64,000 nt of DNA from Diphasiastrum complanatum. Lineage: Eukaryota > Streptophyta > Lycopodiopsida > Lycopodiales > Lycopodiaceae. The DNA lies in the NCBI GenBank assembly GCA_029204225.1, contig CM055107.1:46687476-46751475 (forward strand). Reading direction: 5' to 3'. Below are positions 12,048 through 23,330 of this stretch, piece after piece. The stretch's first letter is position 1; the number at the start of each line of letters is the position of its first letter. The notes under the pieces are model-generated. The model saw only the letters and a program-made list of their open reading frames with translations. It was not told where the DNA came from and made no database searches. The position numbers were made by a program, and so were the translations under genes.

Positions 12048-15000
12048 ATATAAAGTAGAGGTCCAGAGAAACTCGCCTACTACCCTTGAGCAAGCTCTCA
12101 GATATGCTCAAATCTATGATGATTCAGTGGGTAGGAAGAGAGCGAGACAGCAACCACTTTCTGAGCAGCTTCCTCAGAAAGACTTTCAATTTAAAAAGAA
12201 ATTTTTAAAAAGAAAGAAAGAAGATAAATTTAAAGGTGAACCTCCTCAGAAACGCCCTTCACTCATACAGCCCTTAAAACCAGATGATTTTGAGAAAGCC
12301 AAACAAGAACGTTTGTGCTTTGTGTGTATGGGCAAGGGACACACAGTCAGACAGTGTCCCAAGGGGCCTTTCACTAAAAAAGATAAGAAAGATAAAAAAC
12401 AAGTTCATCTTGTTCAGACTGTATGTTTCCCCAGTGACTCGGCAGCTTCCGAGATCAAAGTGTATCATGAAGATCATGAACACTGTTGCCAGCTGACCTC
12501 TGCAATGCTAGCGAGACCCTTCAGTTTTGGGCCGCATGACCTAGTACGTATGCATGGGAAAGTTGGTAACCAGTCAGTAAGAGTCATGGTTGATGATGGG
12601 GCAACCCATAATTTCATCAACCACACCCTGGTTAAAAAGCTTAAACTACCAGAAGTACCTAGTCAGCATAGGTACATAGTTTCATTAGCTAAGGGTGAAG
12701 ACAGAAAAATATGGGAAACTATGGTAAGTAAGTTAAATCTTGGTATTCAGGGGTACCAAGATCAAATAAACTTTCAGATAATGCACCTGGATCGAACAGA
12801 CATTGTTCTCGGGAGAGATTGGCTCTACAGTTTAGGACCTTCCCTCCACAGAAACTATCAGGAGAACACCCTCAGCTTTCAGTATAAAGGCCGAGAGATC
12901 CAGTTGCATGGGGAGCATGATGTTCCCAACAACCCTATGGTCTGCAGTTCAGAGCTCTGTCAGCTAATCGGAGACGAAGACCATCAGGTATTCTTATGTG
13001 ACTTTCAGTTTATTCCTGAAGTTTCTATTTCCAGTTCTATTCAGCAGAAAATCAGTAAATTAGAAACTTTATTGTCTAAATTTAAAGATGTTTTTCCTGA
13101 AGATTTGCCACATGGTTTACCACCTAGCAGAGAGGTAGATCATGTAATAAACCTAGTACCAGGTACAGCACCTGTTTCTAAACCTCCGTATCGGGTCAGC
13201 CGAACAGAGGATGAAGAAATAACTAGGCAGTTAACAGACTATCTTGGGAAAGGCCAAATTCAGACCAGTAGTTCACCATGGGCCTCACCAGTCCTATTGG
13301 TGAAAAAGAAGGAGGGGTCTATGCGTCTTTGCGTAGATTACAGAGCCCTCAATAAAGTCACAATTAAGAATAAATACCCTATGCCTCGGGCAGACGAGTT
13401 GTTTGATCAACTCGACGGGGCTAAGTTTTTCAGTAAAATAGACCTCAGATCGGGATATCATCAAGTCCGTATAAAATCGGAAGATGTCTCGAAAACAGCT
13501 TTTAGGACTCGTCACGGTCATTATGAGTTTAAGGTGATGCCATTTGGGCTCACAAATGCTCCAGCTACCTTTATGACCTTGATGAACAGTGTCCTCAGAC
13601 CATACTTGGGTAAGTTTGTAGTCGTATTTTTAGATGACATCCTCGTCTACAGCAAAACGAGGAAGGAGCATCTAGAACACCTCAGAAAGGTGTTTCGACT
13701 GCTCAGAAAGCATAAGCTTTATGCTAAACAATCCAAGTGTGAATTCTTCGTTGAAGAAGTAGCATATTTGGGTCACATTATCTCTTCAGATGGGATTAAG
13801 ATGGACCCAAATAAGGTTAAAGCCATACTCAGTTGGCTGAGACCTCAGAATATTTTGGAACTTCAAATCTTTCTTGGTCTCGCGGGATATTACAGACGAT
13901 TTGTCAAGGAATATGCTCAGATAGCAGTCCCTATGACAAATCTCCTTAAGGGGAAGGGAAAGGAGTTCATTTGGGAGTCCGCACAACAGGAGAGCTTTGA
14001 TGCTCTCAAAACAGCCTTAGCTACAGCACCAGTTTTAAAGGTCGTCGACCCCAATCAGCCATTTGTGGTCGAAACAGATGCTAGCGACTTTGCAGTAGGT
14101 GCTGTGCTAACTCAGGGTGGACGACCAGTTGCGTTCGAGAGTAAAAAACTCGAGCCAGCACAGACTAGGTATAGTGCCTATGAAAAGGAACTCTTTTCTA
14201 TAGTCCATGCCCTTAAGACTTGGAGGCATTATTTGTATGGTGCCAACTTTGAGGTCCTGACAGACCATGAGAGTCTCAGATACCTTTGCAATCAACCTGA
14301 GCTTAGAGGTCGGAAAGCTCGTTGGGCAGAGTTGATGCAAGAGTTTGACATGTCTATCAGATATAGGCGTGGAAAATTCAATACAGTAGCAGATGCCCTT
14401 AGCAGAATGCCTATGATAAACGAGCTGAGTTTTACTCAGATTCGTAATGAGTTACTCGAGTCCTTGAGAGGGAAATGCCAGCATGATGCATTCTTCTCTA
14501 TTATCTGGAACTCAGTCCAGAACAGACAGTTACAGACTCCAGAACCAGTTCCCGGGGCTGGTGCCAGTTCATCCAAGAATACGGCAGCTTCCGTTGAGGA
14601 TGATGATGAGTCCGAGTATACGTCGTCAGATGACGTTGAGGATTCTGAGCCTGTATTACCCAAGCAAACCCCAGTGGTTGAGGGTCAGTTGACTCAAGGA
14701 TTCAAATGGAAACAGTATTCCATTCAGGATGAGTACTTGCTCTATAGAGATAGAGTATGTGTCCCCAATTCAGAGGATTATAGGCAGCAGGTCCTATATG
14801 AATGTCATGACAATCCTAGCGCAGGACACCCAGGCATACAGAAGACCTATGAGCTTCTTCGTAGGCAATTTTTCTGGCCCAGTATGAAAAAGGACGTCCA
14901 CCAGTATGTAACCAGTTGCCAGAAATGTCAAGTAAATAAAGCAGAGCGTTTAAAGGCAGGAGGGTTGTTGCATCCCTTAGAAATACCAGCTGGTAAATGG

Positions 15001-16071
15001 GAGAGTATCTCCATGGATTTTATAGTAGGCCTGCCTAAAACCCAAAAGGGTAATGACGCTATATGGGTCACAGTTGACCGTCTGACCAAAATGGCTCATT
15101 TTATTCCGACCAAAACAACCGTTAGAGCTCCAGAGTTAGCGAGGTTGTTTGTAGACGGGCTATTTAAATTGTACGGTCTACCTTCCGGCATAGTCAGCGA
15201 CCGGGACAGTAAGTTTACTGGAAATTTTTGGAAGGCAGTATTCCATCATCTCCATACTAAACTTAATATGAGTACCACTGACCATCCACAGACGGACGGT
15301 CAAACAGAAAGGGTAAATCAAGTGCTGGAGGATATGCTTCGTGCATACGTCAGCAAGAGGCAGACTAATTGGGAGGAGTATCTCTCAATATTAGAGTTTG
15401 CTTACAACAGTACCAAACATTCAGCTACGGGATACAGCCCATTTATGCTGATGTACGGTTTTCAGCCACGCTCACCCACAGCTGTAGGGTTTAAACAAGA
15501 AAAAGTTGAAGCAGCCAGAAACTTTTTAGAAGACCTAAACCAGATGATAGAACATGCTAAGCGTAGCATTAGACAATCCCAGGATCGAGCCAGGCATTAT
15601 GCAGATCCACACAGACGGGATGTGCAGTTCTCCACTGGTGAGAAAGTCTACTTGAGAGTCCCAGTTGACTCTAAAACCCTCAAATCAGGAGTGTGTGCTA
15701 AGTTGTCTCCAAGGTATTGTGGTCCCTTTACCATCAGTAGGAGACTAGGCGAGATCACCTATGAACTAGAACTCCCACACAGCAGTAAGGTTTTTCCAGT
15801 TTTTCATGTAAGTCAGTTACGAAAAGCCTTAACCAGATCAGATAATCTGGTAGGGGACAGTGTTCTAGTTCTCCCATTGGATCCTCAACAACCTCCACAT
15901 GAACCAGAGGAAATTCTTGATAGTAGAGAGACGCAGACTCGTCATACTCTATACCGAGAATATCTAGTTAAGTGGAATGATCAGCCTGTTGAGAATGCCA
16001 CTTGGGAAAGAGGCAGCGTCCTTCGCAAGATTTTTCCAGACTTTGTCTTAGAGGACCAAGACGGTTCTTAA
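12004..16071 (+). CDS. pol: Chromovirus Gag C-terminus and Pol
   Basis: A 1355-codon frame with all Ty3 domains in order. The Gag zinc knuckle is at residues 105-118 (C-x2-C-x4-H-x4-C). Protease is near 195-275 with the active-site variant D-D-G-A. RT is about 390-600 with F-L-D-D at 542-545. RNase H is about 685-800. An acidic, serine-rich linker lies near 862-884. The integrase has an H-x6-H and C-x2-C zinc site (H935, H942, C972, C975) and catalytic D1005, D1066 and E1102 with the classic 35-residue spacing. A GPY/F module is near 1235-1262 and a chromodomain near 1301-1345. No internal stop. Gag and Pol sit in one frame, as in many plant chromoviruses. The nominal start is not a real initiation site, since translation should enter from the upstream gag frame. 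Confidence 0.97.
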   Translation: MTQKIRGFVRGLKDEYKVEVQRNSPTTLEQALRYAQIYDDSVGRKRARQQPLSEQLPQKDFQFKKKFLKRKKEDKFKGEPPQKRPSLIQPLKPDDFEKAKQERLCFVCMGKGHTVRQCPKGPFTKKDKKDKKQVHLVQTVCFPSDSAASEIKVYHEDHEHCCQLTSAMLARPFSFGPHDLVRMHGKVGNQSVRVMVDDGATHNFINHTLVKKLKLPEVPSQHRYIVSLAKGEDRKIWETMVSKLNLGIQGYQDQINFQIMHLDRTDIVLGRDWLYSLGPSLHRNYQENTLSFQYKGREIQLHGEHDVPNNPMVCSSELCQLIGDEDHQVFLCDFQFIPEVSISSSIQQKISKLETLLSKFKDVFPEDLPHGLPPSREVDHVINLVPGTAPVSKPPYRVSRTEDEEITRQLTDYLGKGQIQTSSSPWASPVLLVKKKEGSMRLCVDYRALNKVTIKNKYPMPRADELFDQLDGAKFFSKIDLRSGYHQVRIKSEDVSKTAFRTRHGHYEFKVMPFGLTNAPATFMTLMNSVLRPYLGKFVVVFLDDILVYSKTRKEHLEHLRKVFRLLRKHKLYAKQSKCEFFVEEVAYLGHIISSDGIKMDPNKVKAILSWLRPQNILELQIFLGLAGYYRRFVKEYAQIAVPMTNLLKGKGKEFIWESAQQESFDALKTALATAPVLKVVDPNQPFVVETDASDFAVGAVLTQGGRPVAFESKKLEPAQTRYSAYEKELFSIVHALKTWRHYLYGANFEVLTDHESLRYLCNQPELRGRKARWAELMQEFDMSIRYRRGKFNTVADALSRMPMINELSFTQIRNELLESLRGKCQHDAFFSIIWNSVQNRQLQTPEPVPGAGASSSKNTAASVEDDDESEYTSSDDVEDSEPVLPKQTPVVEGQLTQGFKWKQYSIQDEYLLYRDRVCVPNSEDYRQQVLYECHDNPSAGHPGIQKTYELLRRQFFWPSMKKDVHQYVTSCQKCQVNKAERLKAGGLLHPLEIPAGKWESISMDFIVGLPKTQKGNDAIWVTVDRLTKMAHFIPTKTTVRAPELARLFVDGLFKLYGLPSGIVSDRDSKFTGNFWKAVFHHLHTKLNMSTTDHPQTDGQTERVNQVLEDMLRAYVSKRQTNWEEYLSILEFAYNSTKHSATGYSPFMLMYGFQPRSPTAVGFKQEKVEAARNFLEDLNQMIEHAKRSIRQSQDRARHYADPHRRDVQFSTGEKVYLRVPVDSKTLKSGVCAKLSPRYCGPFTISRRLGEITYELELPHSSKVFPVFHVSQLRKALTRSDNLVGDSVLVLPLDPQQPPHEPEEILDSRETQTRHTLYREYLVKWNDQPVENATWERGSVLRKIFPDFVLEDQDGS

Positions 16072-16082
16072 GGGGGAGGGAG
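16070..16082 (+). promoter_or_regulatory. Polypurine tract
   Basis: AAGGGGGAGGGAG overlaps the pol stop codon and ends exactly at the 3' LTR. It is the expected primer for plus-strand DNA synthesis. Confidence 0.95.
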
Positions 16083-16440
16083 TGTTACGAGCTCGTAACC
16101 AGTGCCGAACCCTAGAGAACACAGATAGGTCAGATACCACAGTCAGGGTCGTGTCCAGCGTACATGACCAACAGGGCAAGACAGTGTGAGTAGTGTGCCC
16201 CAGCACGGTCCATAGCCATGGCGGGCCTAACACAGCCTAGGGACCCTGTCAGCAGGATAGGGCCCCCAGTTGGGTCCCGACGTGCAGTCGGCCACGTCAG
16301 TGCCACGTGGCCGACACTTGGCAGTTGCATGCTACCAGTCCTCACACTGGGCTAGGAGGGGCTTACTCTATATCAGGGAGTAGGCAAGGTTGGGTGGATC
16401 AGTTAGTGTTTGCCCTACTGTGGTGTTAGGATCTATTACA
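16083..16440 (+). repeat. 3' LTR of the chromovirus
   Basis: 358 bases from TGTTACGAG to ATTACA, matching the 5' LTR base for base as far as I can compare by eye. It carries the same G-box and palindromes and is followed by the duplicated target GTACC at 16441-16445. Confidence 0.97.
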
Positions 16441-16445
16441 GTACC

Positions 16446-17270
<825 letters not shown>

Positions 17271-17289
17271 GCAAGTGATGGTGTATGAT

Positions 17290-17785
17290 AAAAGACATCA
17301 ATAGGCTCCCATGTGGCCTCCTCAATAGGACGGCCATTCCACTGGACCAAAAACTGAATCTGTCGGCGGTGTCGACTATGGTATAGACGAACCTATAATA
17401 TAGCAGCAGGTAAAAATGGAAATAACTCTGGAGCAGTAGGAAACTTAGCATCACAAGGAGCATCATCCTCAATAGCAACACGTAATAAACTGACATGGAA
17501 TACATCACAGGCGCATGTGGAAGCAGAAAGCTGTAAGCGATATGTAACTGGACTAAGAACCTCCAAAATGCGATAAGGCCCATAATAACGTGGTGCAAGC
17601 TTCTCAATAGAAGCATGGCCCTGGACAATGATGACGTGCAAACCGTAGGCGTAGATAAACCATATCTCCAAGCTGAAACTCAACATGGCGGCGGTGACGA
17701 TCAACTGAGGTCTGATAACGCTGTTGAACATGCTGTAAATGAGAACTGGCCCGGGTAATAAGCTCTCGAGCACCAAGGTATCCAA
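17290..17785 (-). pseudogene. Integrase C-terminus and chromodomain
   Basis: Minus-strand frames give H-L-Q-H-V-Q-Q-R-Y and the V-E-F-Q-L-G-D-M-V-Y-L-R-L block (about 17760-17650), then KLAPRYYGPYRILE (GPY/F module) and D-V-F-H-V-S-L-L, and finally a chromodomain piece FLVQWNGRPIEEATWEP at about 17305-17360. Three frames are needed, so at least two frameshifts have occurred. The chromodomain identifies the parent as a chromovirus. Confidence 0.85.
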
Positions 17786-18801
17786 AAAAGCCTGAGAAGG
17801 TAGAACAATCCATCATAGGATACACCAAAAACGGATGGAGAATCGGATGACCCATCGGAACTGGCCGCAAGTGTAATCCCAAAGTACACACCAGGGGCAC
17901 AAGTGAGGAATAGAAGAAATGCACTGGAACGAGGAACAGGTTCCGCAACATCAGTAGCAAGCATCGGAGCAATATCCACGTGTAGCTGGGAATGAGTATC
18001 AAAGCACATATGAGCAACACTGAAGTATATGGCGGCAACATCCCCAAAAACTATCCAAGAGAGGAGAAGGAATTCTCTCAAGGTACCTTGATGGTCTCGG
18101 AACACCAGAACAAAGTGGCAACTCAACATCGGAGACCAAGCGATATGGAGCAATCTGAAATGACAGGGAACCTGAAGATCACCCAGACAAACAGTAGCTG
18201 GAACGGAGGCAATAACCCAAGCCAACAGGATATGCCAAGCCTGACAATGAGCAACAATCCAAGGAACCGATAGAGAGCCACATGCATAATCATAGAGATA
18301 TCCGCACCATAGGCGATCAGTAATATGGAAAAACCAGCACCAATCAACAGGTCCAAATGAAAACCAAGCTATATGTAATAAATAGAAATGCCATATATCC
18401 ATAGCTGAAAATGAAGCAGTAGTGTAAGCAATAGGTCCAAATGAAATCCAAGCGATACGTAATAACCAGGAATGCCAAATATCAAGAGGTAAAAAGGAAT
18501 CAGTCGCATGAACCCAAAAGTGTATACCATCGGCATGGACTGCAGCAAACCTATATGTAGAAACACCAGGAGACGGAAGGATGTCCGTGTACTCATCTAG
18601 AAAGATCCCAGCATATAAATACCCTAGATAAGTAATAGTGACCATCTGGCAAATATCCTCGGATGAAAAATGTGTAACAGTGCTAATAAAAGAATGAGTG
18701 CTGCCAGTATCAACTAAAGCAATATACTCACGACCTGTAATACGTACACGTAACCGAGTGGAGCGAGGACCAGGACACCCTGTCCAAGTAGCATAGGCAA
18801 G
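17701..18801 (-). pseudogene. Protease followed by an unexplained 300-codon open frame
   Basis: Directly after the gag TAG the same frame gives REYIALVDTGSTHSFIS, an intact retropepsin active site (D-T-G). It then stays open to a TGA at 17701, about 366 codons in all. The last 315 codons do not resemble RT, RNase H or integrase. They are rich in W, L, I, F and H, and repeat variants of LLRIAWISFGP and LLHIAWFSFGP at intervals, so the DNA grew partly by internal duplication. So long an open run in exactly the protease frame is unlikely by chance. The function, if any, is unknown. Confidence 0.6.
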
Positions 18802-20058
18802 CTAAGCATGGCAAGTAGCAGGAAGTAAATTAGTGGAAGGCTCAGAGGATAGGTCAGGCTCATCAGAAATATGAATGTAGATATCGGAATCATCTGAAGT
18901 AGTGCCCTCAGGGTAAAAAACAGCAGTAGTAGTAGGGAGAAGCTGACGGCAATCACGGGCAAAATGGTCATGACTCTTACAACGAAAGCAAAGACGCTGC
19001 TGCTGAACGTCAGCGAACTCTGCAGACGTGTAACGTCGGACAAAAGCAGGTCGAGGAGTCGGAGGACGAGGAGACGAAGGGACAATGGAGAGAGCTGGAA
19101 CAGAAGGGGCAGGTGTAGGGGTGGACGCAGCGGGAAAAGATGAAGCAGAAGGATGGGGTCGGGAGAAGCGGGAAGGAAGAGTGTCAGAGTACTTATGCTG
19201 TAAAGTATTGGCAAGAGACATCGCCTCAACAAGTGTGGGAGGACGGAAGGAAGAAACATCATAACATAAAGCACCACGAAGCCAAGCAATGTAACGAGAA
19301 ATAAGCTCAGTGGGCTGTAGATCTGTGAAAAGATAAGAAAGCTCCATAAACTGATCTGTATAAGAAGCAAGATCACTGGTCCGAGTGAGACTACGGAATG
19401 TATCACGTTGGCGGTCGAGCCACTGAGGGTCAATCATAGCATGACGGAGGTCACGGCGAAAAGTATGCCATAAATGGAGCTCTTCCCGATCAGGATCAGC
19501 TCTATAAACTCGCCACCACGTGGCGGCGCGTCCATCTAAATGTAAAGCAGCCAACTGGATCTTCTGAGGATCAGTCTTAGGGTAGATCTGAGAATATGTG
19601 TCAAGCTTAGCAAACCAATTCTCCAATAAGTTCCCGTCAGAGGAACCGGAATAGGTAGCAAGCTGTACCCTATCACGAAAGTCTCGAGCAAAGTGTGGCT
19701 CAGGAAGTGGGGGACGTGAAAAGAAACCAGGAGATGGGTTAGGTGGAATGAACGGTCCACCACCAGGCTGACTAGCAGAGGAAGATGGAAATCCAAATGG
19801 AAGGGGAGTCCCAAATGAAGGAAAAACAGGAGCTTTACCAGGACCATGAGGCTGTAAAGAATCAATCTGTGACTACATAGTAGCAGAGCCGGTCATAACG
19901 GTATCGAAGCGAAGAACGAGGCCAGAAAGGGTCTCATCCATGCGACGAAACTGATCGGATAAAATTTCCTGAGTAGTCTCACTCGGGGTAGGTGAATGTG
20001 CCATAATGATAGTGGAAGGAATAGACGAAAACTTGAGAGAGCGGACTCTTGTCGTCAC
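18802..20058 (-). pseudogene. Gag of the RT-less Ty3 element
   Basis: One minus-strand frame runs from about 20001 (M-A-H-S-P-T-P-S) through a proline-rich N-terminus and a clear Ty3 capsid (E-N-W-F-A-K-L-D, T-W-W-R-V-Y, F-M-E-L-S-Y-L) to the zinc knuckle CFRCKSHDHFARDC and the end at 18802. It is broken by only two stops in frame, both TAG, at 19873-19875 and 18802-18804. After the second TAG the same frame goes straight into protease. Both TAGs could be former CAG codons. The frame may alternatively need stop-codon readthrough at the gag end, but the early TAG argues for decay. Confidence 0.85.
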
Positions 20059-20059
20059 C

Positions 20060-20344
20060 CCAAATTAGTCTATTAAAACCACTATTATCACAACTAAGAA
20101 AGGACAGCAATCAGCAAATGAAAAAAAGTGAAAATGAAGGCTGTGAAAATGCGTTGGACAGCCAGGAGGCAAGTGACAAATTGGAGTATCAAACGGAGTC
20201 GGAATTTCGTGAAATTTGGTTGAGGATGGGCGATGGACAGCCTGCAAACAAGGTGTGAAAAATGGCTGCAAACGGAGACAAAAACGGACGAAAGTGACAG
20301 GTATGAAGCGGCTGGACGAAGAGTAGAGAAATTCAAAGGCACTC
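20060..20344. other. Probable 5' leader of the RT-less element
   Basis: About 285 bases between the gag start and the resumption of LINE sequence. No primer-binding site or LTR end could be recognised. The open plus-strand frames here have no coding character. Confidence 0.3.
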
Positions 20345-20745
20345 TCTTGCGTGAGAGTATTTTTCTTTTCTCAGGTCCTACTTTTAGCATGAGACAGGCC
20401 GCTACCACTCGACTGGGGAAGGGACATGCCTCCCTTGTTCAACTAGAGAGATTTTGTTTCCGGAAGTCCATCCAGGATGCTCGCAGTAAGTGTCGCCTTT
20501 TTGAAACCATTGTCACCCCCACGGCTCTATATGCGGCAGAGGCATGGTGTGCAGGTCTTCCCTCTTTACACTGGGCCAGTCTCTCACAACTATAGACCAC
20601 TATGCTAGCTCGGTTGATCCGTGCAAAGCCTTCGGTTCCACATGAGATTATTTTGGCCGAGTTTGCAGTTCCACCTATCCAGATCGAGGCAGCTCTTCAG
20701 CTCATTTCTTCCTCTTCCTCACTTTCTGAAAACTTTTTTCTAAGA
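20345..20745 (+). mobile_element. LINE ORF2 C-terminal fragment (copy 1)
   Basis: The plus strand reads through C-F-R-K-S-I-Q-D-A-R-S-K-C, then P-T-A-L-Y-A-A-E-A-W-C-A-G-L-P and after a stop L-I-R-A-K-P-S-V-P-H-E-I-I-L-A-E-F. This is the pattern of the region after the RT domain in plant LINEs. It probably continues the fragment at 17037-17270, interrupted by the Ty3-derived block. Confidence 0.7.
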
Positions 20746-20749
20746 GATC

Positions 20750-21712
20750 TTCCTTGACTTCACCCACTGATATCGACTCTTGGGTGGAATATGCTACTCG
20801 CTTATACACTACAGATGCCCCTCCTATCCCTATCACTCGACCCGCTACATTCTCCCTTTTTACCTCTGACCAAATTGAAACCGTGATTATCCCGCAAAGC
20901 AAAAGACGTCGATTCACTTAACTCAGACTTCCTCAAACCTGTCTCCCAACTTCTCTCTCCTTACATTGCCCACACATTTACGATGGCTATTACTTCTGGC
21001 TTTCCCACCAACTGGTGCACGAATCTTCTCCACCCCATCCTCAAGGCTGGTGACCTGAACCGCACTCTCATGATCAGTCACACGATGGCGAAGCTTTATG
21101 GCTCAGTTCTGCAGTCTATGGTTGGATCCCGATTCCCAGGCAGAGTCAGATGAGTTGTTTGCTCTTGGACAGGCTGGTTTCAGACCCGGATATTCTACTA
21201 TTGATCATGCATTTGTCCTACGCTGCATCATAGATGAGGCTCGACATCAAAGACTGAGAGTATACTGCTGCTTTGTGGATTTCCACAAGGCCTTTGACTC
21301 CGTTCCACGGCACCTGCTACTTCAGCGCTTATCCTCACTTGGTTTTTAAAGGACACCTTATATGAGAGGGTTGTAGCACGCTTTAAAGATGGCAGCAGCT
21401 GGTCATCTTTTATCCAGAGCACAGTTGGGGTCAAGCAGGGGTGTCCACTCTCTCCCACTCTTTTTGCATTGTACATTGATGATCTCGAGCAGATCACCAA
21501 GGAGGAGGGTGGTGATGGATGTCCACTTGCTGATGTTATTATCCCTATCCTACTGTAGGCGGACGATGTGGCCTTGCTATCCTCTATAGCCTCTGGATTA
21601 CAGCAACATCTTTAAGCTCTCTATGGTTTTTGCTTAGCTTGGGGCTTGACGGTGAATATTGCTAAGACCAAGGTAATGGTGTTTAACACTAATCGGCAGC
21701 AGCATTACTATG
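20750..21712 (+). mobile_element. LINE reverse transcriptase fragment (copy 2)
   Basis: The plus strand holds the pre-RT segment (D-S-W-V-E-Y-A-T-R-L-Y), the RT start (F-P-T-N-W-C-T-N-L-L-H-P-I-L-K), QAGFRPGYSTIDHAF, FVDFHKAFDSVPRHL, G-V-K-Q-G-C-P-L-S-P-T-L and the catalytic box ADDVALLS near 21560. The codon before A-D-D, normally Tyr or Phe, is TAG. Several frame changes are needed. It follows the C-terminus of copy 1 head to tail. It is inactive and lacks an endonuclease domain in this window. Confidence 0.9.
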
Positions 21713-22440
21713 TGGATAGATCTCAAAATAGGAAGCTAGTGTATTCAACCAAATTGCCACTTCAATGTTCGCATTGTACCCAAATATAGATTGATAGAAG
21801 AAGTGGCAAACTATACTTGATTTGAGAATCATCCATAAAGAAAACTATGAGCAGTTAACTTTTCTTGTGTAGCAGTAATAGAAAATGATGTCGATAGAAT
21901 AAACACAAGAAAAAAAACATGTGAAACAAGAAAACCACTTAAAGTAACAAAAATGGAATGACAAAAGAAGAGAAAAAACAAAAGCAGAATTTCAATAAGT
22001 GAATCCAAAGCACTAAAGAAAAGTCGTATGTCACTCCAAGCAGATCTTAGGCCCAAATAAAACACTAATAGGCTGAAAAATGAATACTAGAAACATGACA
22101 AACGTAGTAAAAGGTCTATGAAGTGAAAATCATTGTAGAAAATAGGTACTAGATGACAATAAAGGTTGTCCAATACGCTATAAAATCAGCAAGCAAATTT
22201 GGTGGGTAAAACTCCAAAATCACCTCCAAAACTTGGCACCAATGACCATAGTTCGTTGTCCTCTATCATGCAAATCCCTACTTTCCATGCATGTAAAGGA
22301 GGTGCTTGCCTCACAAGGGATTTGGAGGACCCACGCCCTCCTCTCTCTCTCTCGCAATTCATTTCTTCTTGAGACTTTTGAGTTTGTGAGATGCTCATGC
22401 AATTCTCCTTGTGTGTGATATTTTCCATAGCCAAGTTTCT
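21713..22440. other. No gene seen
   Basis: AT-rich DNA with no recognisable domain. A minus-strand frame at 22186-22443 has no coherent coding character. Confidence 0.4.
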
Positions 22441-22444
22441 CAAG

Positions 22445-22673
22445 CTTTCATAGTTGATCTAGCATTTGAGTTAAGATACTCCATAGCTAGGTCTTGTAAA
22501 TCTTCAGGGGGCGCCTTGACGCTCGGCATCTGCTGGGCCTCTGAATCCAACGTGGCAATCAAGTCGTCCAGCTGGGTATCCGAATACAAATGCTCTGGGC
22601 TCTGGGACTCATCATGTGCACCATCCTCTGGATCATCCCCTGCCTGTTGTCTTGTGGCAATCCTTATCATGGA
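22445..22673 (-). CDS. Possible terminal exon of an unidentified gene
   Basis: A 76-codon minus-strand frame ends in TGA. An acceptor-like TTGTAATTGTAG lies just upstream of its ATG. The product is acidic and hydrophilic (D-D-P-E-D-G-A-H-D-E-S, L-D-D-L-I-A-T-L-D-S-E). I do not recognise it. It lies downstream of the SUV3 exons on the same strand but does not look like the SUV3 C-terminus. It could be an exon of another gene or a chance frame. Confidence 0.25.
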
Positions 22674-22703
22674 CTACAATTACAAATTTCAGACTTGAGC
22701 TCC

Positions 22704-23330
22704 CATCATTCACCAAGAAATTTTTTAGTACTTGCAAGTCTTACAAATTTTTTAGCCCCCATCAAAATTGTCACATCAGCACCCTTAATTTGGTTGTGAA
22801 AATCCTTGAATTTTTTAAGGCCTTTCAGATCTGTCTGGTCCTCCACAAAATGTAGACTGAAAGTGAAAATGTAGATCTGTTTCAACTCATTGAAATCCCT
22901 GAAATTCTCAATATTTTCTTACCGAAACTGCATGAATTGGGATTAGTGATCAAGACATGGTGTATCAATATACACTTTGTTCAATGTAGTGTAAAAATAG
23001 TGGGTAAATTGTTTGGTTCAGAATCATATATTGTTTTGGACAATGTACAAACTCTAAATATATCAGACAACAAGGACCGTAAATAACTGAAATTAATGCC
23101 ACATAATGATTGTTGGACAAATAAAACCTAGCTCTTCTTAGAAAGTTCTAAAATGTGTCATCCTTCAATGCTGGAGTTTTGAAACAACAGTACTATGCAT
23201 TTATGATACCTTTTCTTATGATTCCAAGAAAATTCTTTTAGATTTTCTAACTTCATCTGGGAAGCGCGTGCTCTTCTTTTTTAATTTCATTATATTAGGA
23301 GCAAACATTCTGATGACATATGAAATCTAC
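22704..23330. other. No SUV3 continuation found
   Basis: The next SUV3 exons should follow here on the minus strand, but their helicase motifs are not readable. A lysine-rich minus-strand frame runs from about 22925 to a TGA at 22706 without recognisable motifs. Confidence 0.3.

Larger units (their letters stand above)
10120..16445 (+). mobile_element. Young, structurally complete Ty3 chromovirus
   Basis: A complete LTR retrotransposon: 358-bp LTRs at 10125-10482 and 16083-16440, a GTACC target duplication at 10120-10124 and 16441-16445, a Met-tRNA primer site, gag, a pol frame with protease, RT, RNase H, integrase and chromodomain, and a polypurine tract. By eye the LTRs show no differences, so insertion was recent. 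The only visible defect is a one-position frame change inside gag near 12010. The chromodomain at the pol end marks it as a plant chromovirus, a group that targets heterochromatin. Confidence 0.97.
17271..20060 (-). mobile_element. RT-less Ty3 chromovirus-like element
   Basis: On the minus strand the order is gag, zinc knuckle, protease, an unfamiliar long open stretch, then the integrase C-terminus with GPY/F module and a chromodomain. RT, RNase H and the integrase core, normally about 2.5 kb, are missing. Only about 0.9 kb separates protease from integrase tail. No LTR or clear primer site is seen at either end. LINE RT sequence lies on the left and LINE C-terminal sequence on the right, so the element sits inside LINE DNA and its ends are truncated. 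It looks like a non-autonomous or internally rearranged derivative. Confidence 0.8.

Noticed and set aside
14436-14663. Antisense frame within pol
   Set aside because: Shadow of the acidic linker coding region of pol.
22706-22925. Lysine-rich minus-strand frame as the SUV3 C-terminus
   Set aside because: It lacks the helicase motifs expected after the fourth exon and has no clear splice borders.
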